64,000 bases of DNA, taken from contig BSBM01000001.1 in the NCBI GenBank assembly GCA_027924585.1, positions 54,304,501 to 54,368,500 of the forward strand. Direction: 5' to 3'. Shown here one piece after another: positions 43,235-53,841 of the stretch; position 1 is the stretch's first letter; the number at the start of each line of letters is the position of its first letter. This DNA is from Larix kaempferi (taxonomy: Eukaryota > Streptophyta > Pinopsida > Pinales > Pinaceae). Under the pieces are notes generated by a model. It was given only the letters and a program-made list of their open reading frames with translations. It did not search any database and was not told where the DNA came from. The position numbers and the translations under genes are program-made.

Positions 43235-44444
43235 ATGGTCTTAGAGTGGCGTGAACGAGAACATGAGGTAGATGGCATACAAGTTGTAAATGACCCATTG
43301 TGTGTAGAAGCATTGAGGAACTGTGGTCTCCTTAAGTTCTTCCAGATCTAGGGCATGAGGGCCCAAATCTTATTGTTGACACATATGCTACGCTGTTGGG
43401 ATGAGGCCCAACAATAATTTGTGATTGGTGAGCATGTACTTACTATGGATGTTGAGGACATCTACTTCCTGATTGGATTTTCTCGGAGGGGGGACAACGT
43501 AGCTCTCACCGGATCACGTGAAAGTGATCGGACCGTGGGTGACATGATCCTACAACATTGTATTCCTCAGACCCGTGCTTCTAGTGGGAAGATTCCCATC
43601 AAAGCAGTATGGGAACGTCTACTGCTTGCCATACTTTTTACCATCACGAGGATAGCGGGGAGCAAAGCTCCTCACTTAGCCACTAGGTCTCAGATGCTAT
43701 ATGTGGAGGACTACATGTCTCCGAATATCTTCAGCTGGTGCGAGGGACTCCTCACGAACATTCGAGCTCAGCTGACCAAGTGTCGGCTGGGAGATCTCAA
43801 ACAATTCGGCTACGGGTCGATAGTGATCTCGTTTCTATTAGAGCGAGTTCCCCTCTTAAGCCCGCAGGTACTATTGGATGACAGGGATCATAGGGATCCT
43901 CACATGGCTAGATGGATAGAGGTGATGGCCCATCATGGTGGGGGCCCCATCATCGGATATGGTGCTGAGTTCTTTACCTGGTTAGAGGGCCAGTTACTCA
44001 TGGTAGAGGACTACCCGTACAGTGGTATAGATTACAGAGATGACCCAGACTTGGTACTGCCTGAGGGAGAAGTATGGGGATACATAGGTAAGAACAAAAA
44101 CCCTTGTACTTTTTAGTTTTGTATTTTATGATTTTTTTGTTATAGTGCTGACAAGTAAACAACATGTGTGTGCAGATGTGGGACCCGTACGACTAGTGGG
44201 GGTCTCTCTTCTTGCGAGGAGAGAGAGAGGAGAGGGAGTAGTCATGGCTCCATCTGCACAGGTTTCCATCGTGGAGATGGAGGACGTCTACGCAAAAATG
44301 ACTACATTGACATTAGACATTCCAGAGTCGATGGTAGATGAGTTACCACAGCCCATGCAGGGGTATACGGTGGGAGCGTTTGCGTGCTTCAATGCGCTGC
44401 TTCGCAGGGTTGCGAGAGCAGTTGACTGTTTACATACTCAGTAG
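43235..44444 (+). pseudogene. Antisense accessory gene of element B (plant-mobile-domain-like), spliced
   Basis: Likely ATG at 43235 (MVLEWREREHEVDG). Exon 1 runs to 44087 and contains VEDIYFLIGFSRRG, resembling the EDVYxLxGLxxxG segment of plant mobile domain ORFs, then a helical core (AVWERLLLAILFTITR). ATAG/GTAAGAAC at 44084-44095 and TGTGTGCAG at 44167-44175 define an 88-base intron; joining keeps frame into exon 2 (44176-44444, stop TAG). TAG at 43349 and TAA at 43415 interrupt exon 1, so this copy is a pseudogene. It lies between pol and the 3' LTR on the opposite strand, as described for the accessory gene of Grande-type Tat elements. Function unknown. Confidence 0.6.
44088..44175 (+). 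other. Predicted intron in the antisense accessory gene
   Basis: Starts GTAAGAAC, is T-rich (TTTTATGATTTTTTTGTTATAG) and ends TGTGTGCAG. It contains stops in the reading frame, while the flanking frames join in phase. Splice consensus is strong at both ends. Confidence 0.6.
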
Positions 44445-44777
44445 GATAGAGATGCTAGACCTAGTGGTGTACAGGATAGGCGTTAGGCCTTATGTTGTTA
44501 TCATGTATGTACTGAGAGCTTAGAGGCCTCAGGTTTTGTACTACTGAAAGCTACGAGGCTTTAGATTTTGTATAGACTCACTGAAAGCCGTCGTGCTTCA
44601 GATTTTGTACCAGCACTACTTTTTATGATGATGATATATATATATATATAGACATTCTGGCAGTTTTATACATTATGTGTTTTTAAAAAGGATGGATGGT
44701 GTAGTCTTGTTTATGTGTTTGCTTATATAATGAATTATTTACATGTTATGTCTACTTTTAACAATTCATGAATATGC
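44445..44777. other. Convergent 3' ends: antisense gene and second RNase H
   Basis: Non-coding, with a diverged repeat GAGGCCTCAGGTTTTGTACTA / GAGGCTTTAGATTTTGTA / GTGCTTCAGATTTTGTACCA at 44523-44612 and a (TA)n tract at 44635-44650. Probably 3' UTR of the antisense gene. Confidence 0.5.
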
Positions 44778-45191
44778 TTATGTGTGTGCAATGTACCAAT
44801 CTAAAATGAAGTTGGCCATAGAGTCGACAACTGTGTTCATGTCTCGTGGAATGTGTAGGTACTGAATGGACTCGAAGGACCTTTCCAGAAGACGGACTCG
44901 TCTATAAAGACAAAGTAAAGTAGGATCGTGGATGGCATAGACTCGGTTAAGATGAGAGACCACTAGTTGAGAATCCAAGTGGATGACAACATGGTCCATA
45001 CCCAAAGAAATAGTGTCAGTTAGGGTTCCAATGACTGCTTGATATTCTGCAGCATTGTTGGTCGCAAAACCTAGACACATTCCCCATGAGCTAATGAGCT
45101 CGCCAGTAGGTGAATAGAGTACCCAGGCTTCCAAAGCAAGGTTGCAGGTATGCTGGTTGGTGTCGTCCGTGAATCCGTACCAAGTTGCCAT
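44778..45191 (-). CDS. Second (archaeal-type) RNase H of element B
   Basis: 138 codons from an ATG at 45191 (MATWYGFTDD); the frame is open a little further. RNase H signatures: FTDD at strand 1, NNAAEYQAVIG with the Glu, VVIHLDSQLVVSHLN with the Asp, and IPRDMNTVVDSMANFIL with the C-terminal Asp. It follows the pol stop at 45327 by about 135 bases, so it may be translated by splicing or fusion, or be a separate product. Tat elements carry such a captured RNase H in addition to the native one, usually next to integrase. No stop interrupts it. Confidence 0.7.
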   Translation of the reverse strand: MATWYGFTDDTNQHTCNLALEAWVLYSPTGELISSWGMCLGFATNNAAEYQAVIGTLTDTISLGMDHVVIHLDSQLVVSHLNRVYAIHDPTLLCLYRRVRLLERSFESIQYLHIPRDMNTVVDSMANFILDWYIAHT

Positions 45192-45326
45192 CTGCACACG
45201 CAGACAGAAACATGGTATAAGAAACGAAACAAGACCTGAACACGCAAAAAAATCAAAGCGTCACACCACACAAAAACACACACATGCCATGTACAATATA
45301 TACAAAAGTACTTATGCGTGAAAGAC

Positions 45327-47150
45327 TCAGGCATAGTACCTCTTCAGGTAGAGCCCGTTGTGGGGCTCACCCAAAGATATCCTGTCATAGTCTTCAAGCT
45401 CATAAGCTCCCTTTTCCAAAACGCATTTCACTATGTAAGGTCCATGCCACATGGACTCAAACTTTCCTGACCCTAGCTTATCATGTTTCTGGTCATATGT
45501 AAGGACCAGATCTCCTTCGCTATAGGCACGAGGTTCTACGGACTTGTTGTACTATGCTTTGATGCGTCTCTTATGAGGCTTGTTGGCAAGAGAGGCATCT
45601 CAGTGAGTCTCGTCGAGCTTAGCTAGGTAGAGGAAGAATTCTTCCTTGGCAGTAGTGTTTGGGAGCAGTTCGATGGCGAGCTTGAGGGATAGAATCTCGC
45701 ACTCAATAGGAAGGATTGCCTCCAATCCATACACTAGTTGGAAGGGAGTAAATCCAGTGGCAGTTTTAACGGAAGTTCGATACGCCCATAGTGTGGATAA
45801 GAGCATGTTATGCCAATTGGCCTTGTGCGTACCCACCATGCGTTGGACCATAGTTTTCAAGACCTTATTAATGGCCTCGACCTGTCCGTTTGACTATGGG
45901 TAGTACGGCATTGAGTTTTCATGGCAAAAACCCAATCTATTGCTCAACTCGTCAACCATATGGTTCATGAAGTGAGAACCATGGTCGGTAACTATCGCTT
46001 GAGGAACTCCAAACCGCGCTATTACATGATTAAACATGAAGAGTGCGGCGGTCTTGCTGTCGTTCGTGTATATATGAATTGCCTCGGCCCACTTTGTAAA
46101 GTAGTCCACAACTACAATGACGTAACTATGCCCCCCGACCGAGGTAGGATTACAATGCATGAAGTCGATGCCCCATTTAGTGAAGGGGCCAACGACAATA
46201 ACTGGGTGTAACGGGGCGGGATGGGTGCGCTTTTTCGTACGAAAATGTTGACATGGAGGACATTTTTTTACGGCCTCGATACAATCTTTGAAGATAGACG
46301 ACCAATAATATACTGCACGCAAAATATTCTGGGTTGTAGCCATCCCAGAGAGATGACCGCCACAAGCCCCAGCGTGACAGTCATTTAGGACGTGTTCAGC
46401 CTCATCATGAGTCAGACAATGTTGAAGAACAGAATCGATACCACGACGGTACAAAGTATCACTGATAATCATATAATACTTCGCATGGTGACATATTTGA
46501 CGGCGGTCGTCGCGAGACAAATGAGGACTGAAACATTGGGTTTGAAGATACAATGTGATATCTCCATACCATGAATCAGACGTATTGATGAGAAACAACG
46601 ACTCATCCGGTAAAGAGTCATTGGGCTCAGATTCTACATTAGTACGGGGAAGGTCGCAGATGATCTCAGCAAACACCAAAGACTTTTTAGACTTGGATTT
46701 TTCGAAAAGAAGATCAAATTCTTGCAGTATCACGATCCAGCGTGAATACTTGCCTCCAAGCACCTGACGAGTCAGAACGTGGTACATGGTGTTCAAATCA
46801 GCGATGATGGTGGTGGTGTGGAGCAAAATGTAATGTCGAAACTTCTGTACGGCTATGACTGCCGCGAGAGCGAGTTTCTCAACATGTGAATAACAAGTTT
46901 CTGGGTCAATAAGACCTTTACTGGCATAGTATATCACATGTTCTTGGGCATTCTGGTCTTCCTGCACCAAAACCATGGCGATAGTGGTGTCGGAAGCAAT
47001 GAGGTATAGAATGTAATCTTGATAGTAATTCGGCGGTTGGAGCACAGGGGCATGCGTGATGGCATGTTTCAAACTATAAAAAGATTGTTGAGCTTGATCA
47101 TCCCAAATGAACGGGTCGTATTGTTTCATCAATCTCATGTAACCCTGCAT
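45327..47150 (-). pseudogene. Element B pol: RNase H and integrase
   Basis: The frame 45894-47150 begins in the RNase H (ILYLIASDTTIAMVLVQED) and continues into integrase: zinc finger (HAGACGGH then CPPC), core with GIDFM, VTDHGSHF and, after a TAG at 45894-45896, NGQVEAINK, so all three catalytic acids are present. The C-terminal part continues to a second stop at about 45600 and ends GLYLKRYYA at 45327, without a chromodomain. The native RNase H degrades template RNA; integrase joins DNA ends to the genome. Confidence 0.85.
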
Positions 47151-47207
47151 CTTTTGCGCGAAATTGTAAAAAAAATGCCCTAAATAAGTCGTTCTTCCTT
47201 ATAGACT

Positions 47208-47963
47208 CTAAAGTTCCATAATATTAGTTGGAGGTGGGAGTGCGACAATGGATTTCACCTTCAAAGGATCGATGCGGATCCCATCTTTTGAGATGATAAA
47301 TCCTAAGAGGCGTCCGGACTCGACACAAAAAATACACTTATGAGGATTTAGATGGATATTGTACCGTCTGCATCTGAGGAAAACGGTCGTTAGATGATCT
47401 AAGTGGAACTCGCGCTGCTTTGAGTGGGCAGGGAGGTCATCCAAGTAGGGTTCCACAAATTCCTTCACATCATGGAAGGCGTATGACATGGCCCACTGGA
47501 AAGTGGCACCAGCATTTTTAAGACCAAACAGAAGTTTACGATATGAAAACATTCCCCAAGGGCAGATGAATGCAGTCTTGTGTTGGTCGCCGAGGTGGAT
47601 CTCAATCTGGTTGTATCCGGAAAAGCCATCCATAAATGAAAAAATGACACTTCCGGCACAGTTGTCGATAATCTGGTCAATAAAGGGAGTCAGGTAGTTT
47701 TCCTTGGGATAAGCTTTGTTGAGATCCCGATAATCGACACAAACATGAATGGTACCCTATTTTTTTTTAACTGGGACCACGTTTGAGACCCATTCTGTCA
47801 ATGGGATAGGATAGATGAAGCCGGCCTTCAAGAGTTTCTCTATTTTTGCCTTGATTTCCACAGTCTTCTGAGGGTGTACTGGTCGTAACTTTTGGCGGAT
47901 AGGTTTGACGTCGGGATAGGTTTTAATCTCATGTAAAACAATGGTGGGGTCTATTCCAGGCAT
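47208..47963 (-). pseudogene. Element B pol: reverse transcriptase
   Basis: 47757-47963 carries the RT entry (PIRQKLRPVHP, EIEKLL-like helix, WVSNVVPVKKK). A slip in an A/T run at 47760-47770 shifts the frame; the rest (47208-47633) includes SFMDGFSGYNQI, FGLKNAGATFQ and the active site EPYLDD, all intact. Further stops follow FIISKDGIRIDP near 47200. RT synthesises the DNA copy from element RNA. Confidence 0.85.
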
Positions 47964-47990
47964 CTCCTCATAGGTCCAAGCGAATACGTC

Positions 47991-48611
47991 TCAGAATCGC
48001 TTGAATAAGGCCGTAGTAGCGATGACTTCTTCAGGGGAACACTTCTGGCCTAACTGAATGTGTTCCACTACATCAGGGGTAACCGAAATGTCTATCAAAG
48101 TGGTGGGTTCAATGTTGGCTAAATTTCCTTCAGAGCCCATTTGACACATAAGTATCGAGGACTGAGACCCAGAGTAGATATCCGGTGTAAAGATGGTGCG
48201 AATGCTGTTCTCCATAGTATCTAACAAGGGAAGGAAAGACGAATGATGGTGGAGGTCTTCCCATGGAGGATCATTTGCACTCATGATTTCCATAATGGAC
48301 TCGTCAGAATGAAAAGTTCGTAGTAGAGGATCGGATGATGTCCGCTGTAGAGAACATGAGGTGGAGGCCATAGCTAAGTAGTCCTCTGGTGCTGACTGGA
48401 TAGCCTTGTACATGATTTCAGCGGGTGACAGAGGCATAACGTTTCCAATCAGGTGTGTGGTGGCTTCATCAGGTACAAGCCATGAATCAGTGGAGTTGGG
48501 AATAGATGAAATTTGCGAGGAGATCGTGTTCTCCGTGGCAACATGGTTTGGGGGATCCGAAGTAGGAAAGACTCCCATAAGGGATGAATCCTTAAGGAGG
48601 ATGAACCCCAC
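47991..48611 (-). CDS. Element B protease-RT spacer
   Basis: 206 codons of low-motif, Ser/Thr/Asp-rich sequence between protease and RT; long spacers here are typical of Tat/Athila elements. It ends just before the RT entry. No catalytic function recognised. Confidence 0.5.
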   Translation of the reverse strand: MGFILLKDSSLMGVFPTSDPPNHVATENTISSQISSIPNSTDSWLVPDEATTHLIGNVMPLSPAEIMYKAIQSAPEDYLAMASTSCSLQRTSSDPLLRTFHSDESIMEIMSANDPPWEDLHHHSSFLPLLDTMENSIRTIFTPDIYSGSQSSILMCQMGSEGNLANIEPTTLIDISVTPDVVEHIQLGQKCSPEEVIATTALFKRF

Positions 48612-48675
48612 GCTCTCATACTGCTGTGAATATTATCTAATTGAAGGAACGTTATCGCCCGGGTGGGTAGAGGTG

Positions 48676-49203
48676 TCAGGCGTGCCGAAATCCAGCTGGT
48701 CGACTGTGACAATTCGACCTTGATGGGGGAATTGTACTATGCGGAAGATAGATGATGCGAATGGAAATCATGGCGTAAAACCAATTACGACCAAGTGGAA
48801 TGTTGTAATCTAACGGGGCAGCACCCACTTCCACGTTAAGGGTTGCGGTCTTTCCCCCTAGCTCGACTGGTAAAGCTTGTAACAGTCGATGAGATTGAAA
48901 GCCATGTCCGTTGAAGGCTCTCAAAGTGGTAGGAGAACGGTTCAACCGGGGAGAGCCAATGGCTCTCCAACATGCGATCGACATGATTGACGTTGAGGAT
49001 CCTTCGTCCAAAACGGTACGATAGATTATCTTCCCTGCAATATTTGTGGCAACTTGAAATGAAAATTGATGGGAGAGCCTCGGTTTGAAGTACTCCAGCC
49101 AGAACATGATGGTATTCGATAAATCCGGGTCAACTGCACCGATGGCAGCGAGCAGAGTCTTGCGTTGATTAGGACAGTTTTGCAAGACTTCGAGCGTCGA
49201 CAT
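48676..49203 (-). CDS. Element B protease domain
   Basis: 175 codons. TVLDEGSSTSIMS occupies the active-site position (D-E-G where D-S/T-G is usual), followed by LLQALPVELGG and the hydrophobic strand-Gly motif IPLGRNWF. Aspartic proteases of this type process Gag-Pol. The Glu in the triad may reflect the family or decay. Confidence 0.6.
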   Translation of the reverse strand: MSTLEVLQNCPNQRKTLLAAIGAVDPDLSNTIMFWLEYFKPRLSHQFSFQVATNIAGKIIYRTVLDEGSSTSIMSIACWRAIGSPRLNRSPTTLRAFNGHGFQSHRLLQALPVELGGKTATLNVEVGAAPLDYNIPLGRNWFYAMISIRIIYLPHSTIPPSRSNCHSRPAGFRHA

Positions 49204-49227
49204 AGCACAAGGAGCTTGTGCTAGGTC

Positions 49228-50595
49228 CTATACAATGTTGTAGTTTTGAGCAGCCTGAGCATTAGGATTGAAAACTGATTTTCTAATCGTGCTCTTGGGT
49301 GGACGCAAGACTGACTCGAAAGAGGGCTTCTCAATGGTGAGAGGAGCAACCATTATGGTGATGTCAGGCATCGAAGTGGAATCTTTTTCAGTATTACTTC
49401 CAACAGGTTCTTTAGCCGTAACAGAGTCATATGAACGAGAACGGGTGTTCAAGTTGATGGTCTCATTACGCACCATGAGAACATATGCGGTGGTGGATGC
49501 TTCTCCTTGGGAAGGAGAAGTGTGAGCGATCAGCTGCTGATTTTGAGCAGGGAAGGGATCATTGAGAACTGCGGGTGTGGGTTTCCCCTTAGGAAACTTT
49601 TGAACTTCATCTCTATGGGGGCACTCTTTAGAAAAGTGGTCGTCGCCACACAGTAGACAAGGATACTTCAACTTCCTTTTCTGTTTGGTATCATCAAGGG
49701 TGCTCTTTTGGTCCTGCTGGGTGGAAGATTTCTTAGGTTTCCCTTTGTTCTTCTTCTTACCACCAAACTTTTGAGGTGAAGTTGATGAAACAAAATTCAC
49801 TTCTTTGGTGATAGCAGGAGTGGATGATTTGGTGGTGCTGTGACCAACCTGTGTTGGTGATGGGGAAGAACCCTAGGGGTTCGACAAACCAACAGTTTGA
49901 GAGGAAGGATGGGTGTGAAGGGATCCAATGATGCCATCAGCTTGGGGTCCCTTGGGAGGTTTCGTGGGGTCATAAGTGTTGCGAGGCGTGTCAGGAAGAA
50001 TATCAAACAATGTGCCAGATTGAGCATAGACTAAGTCTAGCAAGTGGGCACGGGCGATGGCTTGTTCTTCAGTGACCGCACCTCCCATGGCAACATCTCG
50101 TGCTATGGTAGGTATGAGAGACTTCATAAACCAGTCCGCTAGGAGTTGGTATGGAATAGGAGCCTTAATGAGATGTCGTCTCCTCCACCACTCATGTATA
50201 TGATCTGAGATATGAGTAGTGGTATTTTGGCAGGGCGAGGTCAAAAGCTCTGTACCAGTTTCATGCCGTATAGGCAGCTGGAAATGAGTCAAAAAATTCA
50301 TAGCAAGAGAACCGAAATCGGGAAAAGAATGGGGTGGTAGTTCAATATACCACTTGGCAGCCGAACCAGTGAGAGTCCGTTGAAATAACCTAAGACGGAT
50401 CGAGTTGTCCATCAAGGAGTTGGATGAACACCACAAGTGGTATGTCATCATGTGGTTTTTAGGGTCCTCTCCCAGCTTGCCATCAAATTTTGGGATATAT
50501 GATGGAAGTTTCACCGGAATGGGTGGCCAATTAGTTCTGTGGTCGATGGGGTCGTTGGTTAGGCGAGACAGGTCAGGTAGGTCCAAAGTAGACAA
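49228..50595 (-). pseudogene. Element B gag core and zinc knuckle
   Basis: 50595-49873 encodes the gag core (PSYIPKFDGKLGEDPKNHM, LTGSAAKWYIELPPHSFPDF, HIHEWWRRRHLIKAPIP). After a frameshift near 49870 the nucleocapsid follows: a Lys-rich stretch and CLLCGDDHFSKEC, a zinc knuckle with three residues rather than four before His. Gag forms the capsid and packages RNA. Confidence 0.8.
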
Positions 50596-50611
50596 AAAGA
50601 GCAGCTACGGA

Positions 50612-51220
50612 TTAGGCTGCGGGTATTGATAGTACTGATAAGGCGTGTAAGGACCTGTGGGACCTTGTATCTACTGACAATAGGGTGTTCCAAGAGGAAA
50701 CTGGCCATAGGGGTATGGGCACCCGAACCAAATGTAGGTCTTCCGCCATAGTAAGGTGGTCCATTACCATAATAAGGTGTCCCATTACCATAAGGTGGGG
50801 GCTTGCCTCCACTGCCAAGAGGGGGTGGGACTCCTCCAAATGGTGGGGGTCCGCCACCGTCTCCTCCACCGGGAGGAGGTGGTGGTCCGCTACCACCACC
50901 GAAATAGGATGGGCCTCCACCACCTCCGACGGGAGGTAAGATCCTCCTCCGCCACCTCCACCATAGTAGGGTGGTGGTCCGCCACCACCACCACCAGGAT
51001 GAGAGGGTCCTCCACCAACACCACCGGGATGGGATGGTCGTCCGCCACCACCACCAGGATGGGATGGTCCTCCACCACCACCACCAGGGTGGGATGGTCC
51101 TTCGCTGCCACCATCGTCAGGAGGGGGTGGATCATGATGACCGAAATGAGGTGGTCCTCCACCAGAAGGTAGAGGTCCGCCTCCTCCAGAGTTATGTGTG
51201 TTGGTCACCCTATATGCCAA
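50612..51220 (-). pseudogene. Gly/Pro/His-rich N-terminal region of element B gag
   Basis: Codons 1-100 are dominated by GGGGGGPSHPG repeats (30-bp units at about 50980-51110) and GPPPYY. A frameshift around 50935 breaks the Gly/Pro frame, and a TAG near 50606 separates it from the gag core. The first codon is TTG, so the true start is unclear. Low-complexity extensions like this could drive condensation; that is speculation. Confidence 0.55.
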
Positions 51221-51229
51221 TTAATTACA

Positions 51230-51938
51230 ACTAACACACAGGATGCTCAATATAAATGATCAAACCTAGGGAGGTCTTTTATTTCAATGGCAATAAGCAC
51301 AATCTATGCATAAACATCTCTAGCAGTTGATTGAATAAATAAAGATAATAACACTACCTATCTGCTCAACCAAACTCATTCCATAAAGAAAACTAATTTA
51401 ACTCATACATCTAGGAAATCAAAGTACAACTACCTTCCTACAGAAATCAACCTAGCAGTCACTGATCTAAGAATGAAATTGAACTAGATTACTTTTGCAA
51501 GAAGTTAAATCCTATAATTATCAAACTACAATATTCAATATTTACCAAAATGATCCATCCAGTAGCTATTGTTACTCAACCATGATCTGCCTAATCTATG
51601 AATTCAATAAAGATACAACAACAACCAAAACTAAGAAATAAATCTGAACTATAAATTGATAACCATTAGAAACCCTAGAAAGCATAAATGACTGGGAAGA
51701 ATTGGAAGATGAGCTTGGCTGTAACAACTATTGAACACACATGCATTAATCAAACTAACCTACACAGTCGACTGTCACACCACATAGTTGCAACTATTCA
51801 TAATGCAAAGAATAAACTACCAATAAAGAATGAAAACATAAATTCTCTGTTGCAGCTATCAGAAATACACCTAATGCAATTCCACAACACACAACAGGAA
51901 ATGAATAAATCTAACTATCTACTTAACTCGACAATATT
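51230..51938. other. Unassigned AT-rich stretch between elements B and C
   Basis: No ORF of note and no match to the LTR at 40007-40840. It could be the untranslated leader of B or outer flank of C. The 5' LTR and primer site of B were not found here. Confidence 0.35.
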
Positions 51939-52684
51939 TGTGAGAAGGCGGGCCCTGGCCTTCTAACAGAGACGTCGTGAACTACCACGAATTAAGACAC
52001 AGAAATGGAAGTAACTCTGCTCTTCATTAAAGATGGTAATTCACAGTCTCAGTTCTCTGTTACATCCCGTACAAAATGATAATTATCCAACCCCATACTT
52101 CGAAAGCCTTCCCGAATTTATACATGAGGAATATAGTTTGTGATCCACTAATTTTGTGCAGCAATGAAGATCTACAATCTTCATGCTGCAGAGTTACAGC
52201 TAAACTGTTACAACCATAATGAATGAAGTCGTTAATCATGAAGGATGTTGTTACACTGGCAGTCAATGGATCAACGGTTCAACCAATTGGGAGGCGTCAT
52301 GTCTGTTGCAGCTATGCTCTGTTTTAGTGACCTGTTACAACTTCACGTGGAGAGATGCGCCATCCCTTGAAAATATGAGGAATTGAGTTAGAAGAGTAAC
52401 AACTGGCCCCATGTATGATCCTTTCCCAAGGCATGGCTACTGATACACCTGTGCTTTGATCTTAACTTAATGAAATCAACACAAGTTAGCATAAATCAAA
52501 GGATAGAATTCATAACCATAACAATCTTAGGAATTTAATTAAATGAAACAATAATGATGTATACCTTTTCAGGACTGCTAATTAATCTATAAAAAGGCAT
52601 GTATATGGTTTATGAAAGTAGGGTGTAACTAGGCAAAATGGTGTAATAGGTATGGTAAAAAAGGGGCATTTCCAGGACCCAACA
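51939..52684 (-). repeat. 3' LTR of element C
   Basis: Starts TGTTGGGTCCTGG on - at 52684, directly after a purine tract (GTTGGGGGAGA, 52685-52695). TATAAATT at 52116-52123 is a TATA box on -. The far end at 51939 (CTTCTCACA on -) is inferred from TGT/ACA symmetry; the LTR could be longer. Confidence 0.5.
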
Positions 52685-53037
52685 TCTCCCCCAACTATCC
52701 AATTGCATGTCCCCATGTAACAGCCGATTAGTTCGATCCCGACTTTGATCATCGCTCATATTATGAAAGTGAGTTGAAGGAATCAATTTTGACAATTAGC
52801 CCTTGGAAACGCTGGTTCTTGTGTGACAACCTCTCTTTACCCTTGATAGCTTCGTCTTATATTTGAACTCACCAAATTTTCAATTATGTTGGTCCTTCTG
52901 AAACAATATCTTTCTCTTATGTCCCTATCTCAGCATCCTTTTCCTGGGTTGTAATTCCAACAAAAAGAAAATTTGAGGCCGCTGGTTCTTGTGTAACAGC
53001 ATCATGTTTCTTGATTCTTGAGGCCTGCTGAATCGAT

Positions 53038-53733
53038 TCAATGTTTCTGAAACAATGGGGCTGTACCCTGAGATAATTCCTTTGATTGTATTGCTCCTGA
53101 GGATTTCTGTAATGATAGGTCCACTACTGTAACTTTATGTCCTGCCATATTAAAAATATCTGCACATTCTGGGCATATCAGTTCTGGTTGTCCTCCATTC
53201 CCCTGAATGGACGATAAAATCCCCAATTGGTCTATAGCTTCCACCATTGAACTCGCATATTTCCTTGCCTGTTTTCGGCATGTCTCCTTCCATTTTTCTA
53301 ATTCTGCACAAAGCACTTGCACCTCTCCCTTTAACAACTCATTTTCAAACAAAAGATTCTCTATTTGAGGTTCTTCTACAACAGGTGGTTGGGGTTTCAA
53401 GATGGGAATCCCAATTTCCGCCCCAATAAATTGACCTGCTTCTGCTGTAGTAGATGTTTTGATTTTTCTCCTTTTTGCTGGGATGGATGTCTGGCCTTTG
53501 CTTATTAGCCCTTCTTTTATCCTTTGAGGTAGAAAAAATATTATTTCCTTAGAAACAGGGGAAAATCCCTCCTTTTGAATTAAAGTTCTTCTTATTTGAG
53601 GGAAGGTCTCCACATTTAGAGCTTCTATACCACTTTTTGCTACTGCTTTCACTTGACGTTCCTCTTCTACTGTTGCAGTTTTAGCTTCCTCAGTTTCAAT
53701 CTCCTCTTCATCTATCTCCTCTTCGTCCTCCAA
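53038..53733 (-). CDS. Element C accessory ORF, C-terminal coiled-coil section
   Basis: 231 codons without stop. It opens with an acidic stretch (MEDEEEIDEEEIETEE), then KRRKIKTS (basic, NLS-like), a coiled-coil segment (ENLLFENELLKGEVQVLCAELEKW) and a Cys pair (LICPECADIF). Same strand as the integrase remnant of C and downstream of it. It is probably the 3' continuation of 53842-54249 after frameshift. Function unknown. Confidence 0.5.
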   Translation of the reverse strand: MEDEEEIDEEEIETEEAKTATVEEERQVKAVAKSGIEALNVETFPQIRRTLIQKEGFSPVSKEIIFFLPQRIKEGLISKGQTSIPAKRRKIKTSTTAEAGQFIGAEIGIPILKPQPPVVEEPQIENLLFENELLKGEVQVLCAELEKWKETCRKQARKYASSMVEAIDQLGILSSIQGNGGQPELICPECADIFNMAGHKVTVVDLSLQKSSGAIQSKELSQGTAPLFQKH

Positions 53734-53841
53734 TCAAACTTCTGGTGTTCCATCCCTCTCCCCGACTGAATTTGAGGAACTCCAGTCCTCATCCACTAAC
53801 CTTGCAGAGAATTCACAGGGTGCTCCCGGACGAACCATAAA

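Larger units (their letters stand above)
40007..51220 (-). mobile_element. Element B: Ty3/gypsy Tat-like retrotransposon lacking its 5' LTR
   Basis: On -: gag with Gly/Pro-rich N-terminus and zinc knuckle, protease, long spacer, RT, RNase H, integrase without chromodomain, a second RNase H after integrase, a long 3' internal region, polypurine tract and LTR. An extra archaeal-type RNase H is diagnostic of the plant Tat lineage. The 3' internal region holds a gene on the opposite strand. The 5' LTR was not found; sequence right of about 51240 differs and leads into element C. Scattered stops and frameshifts indicate an inactive copy. Confidence 0.75.

Noticed and set aside
50685-51234. Several overlapping + strand ORFs rich in Trp, His and Thr
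   Set aside because: Shadows of the Gly/Pro-rich gag repeat on the opposite strand.
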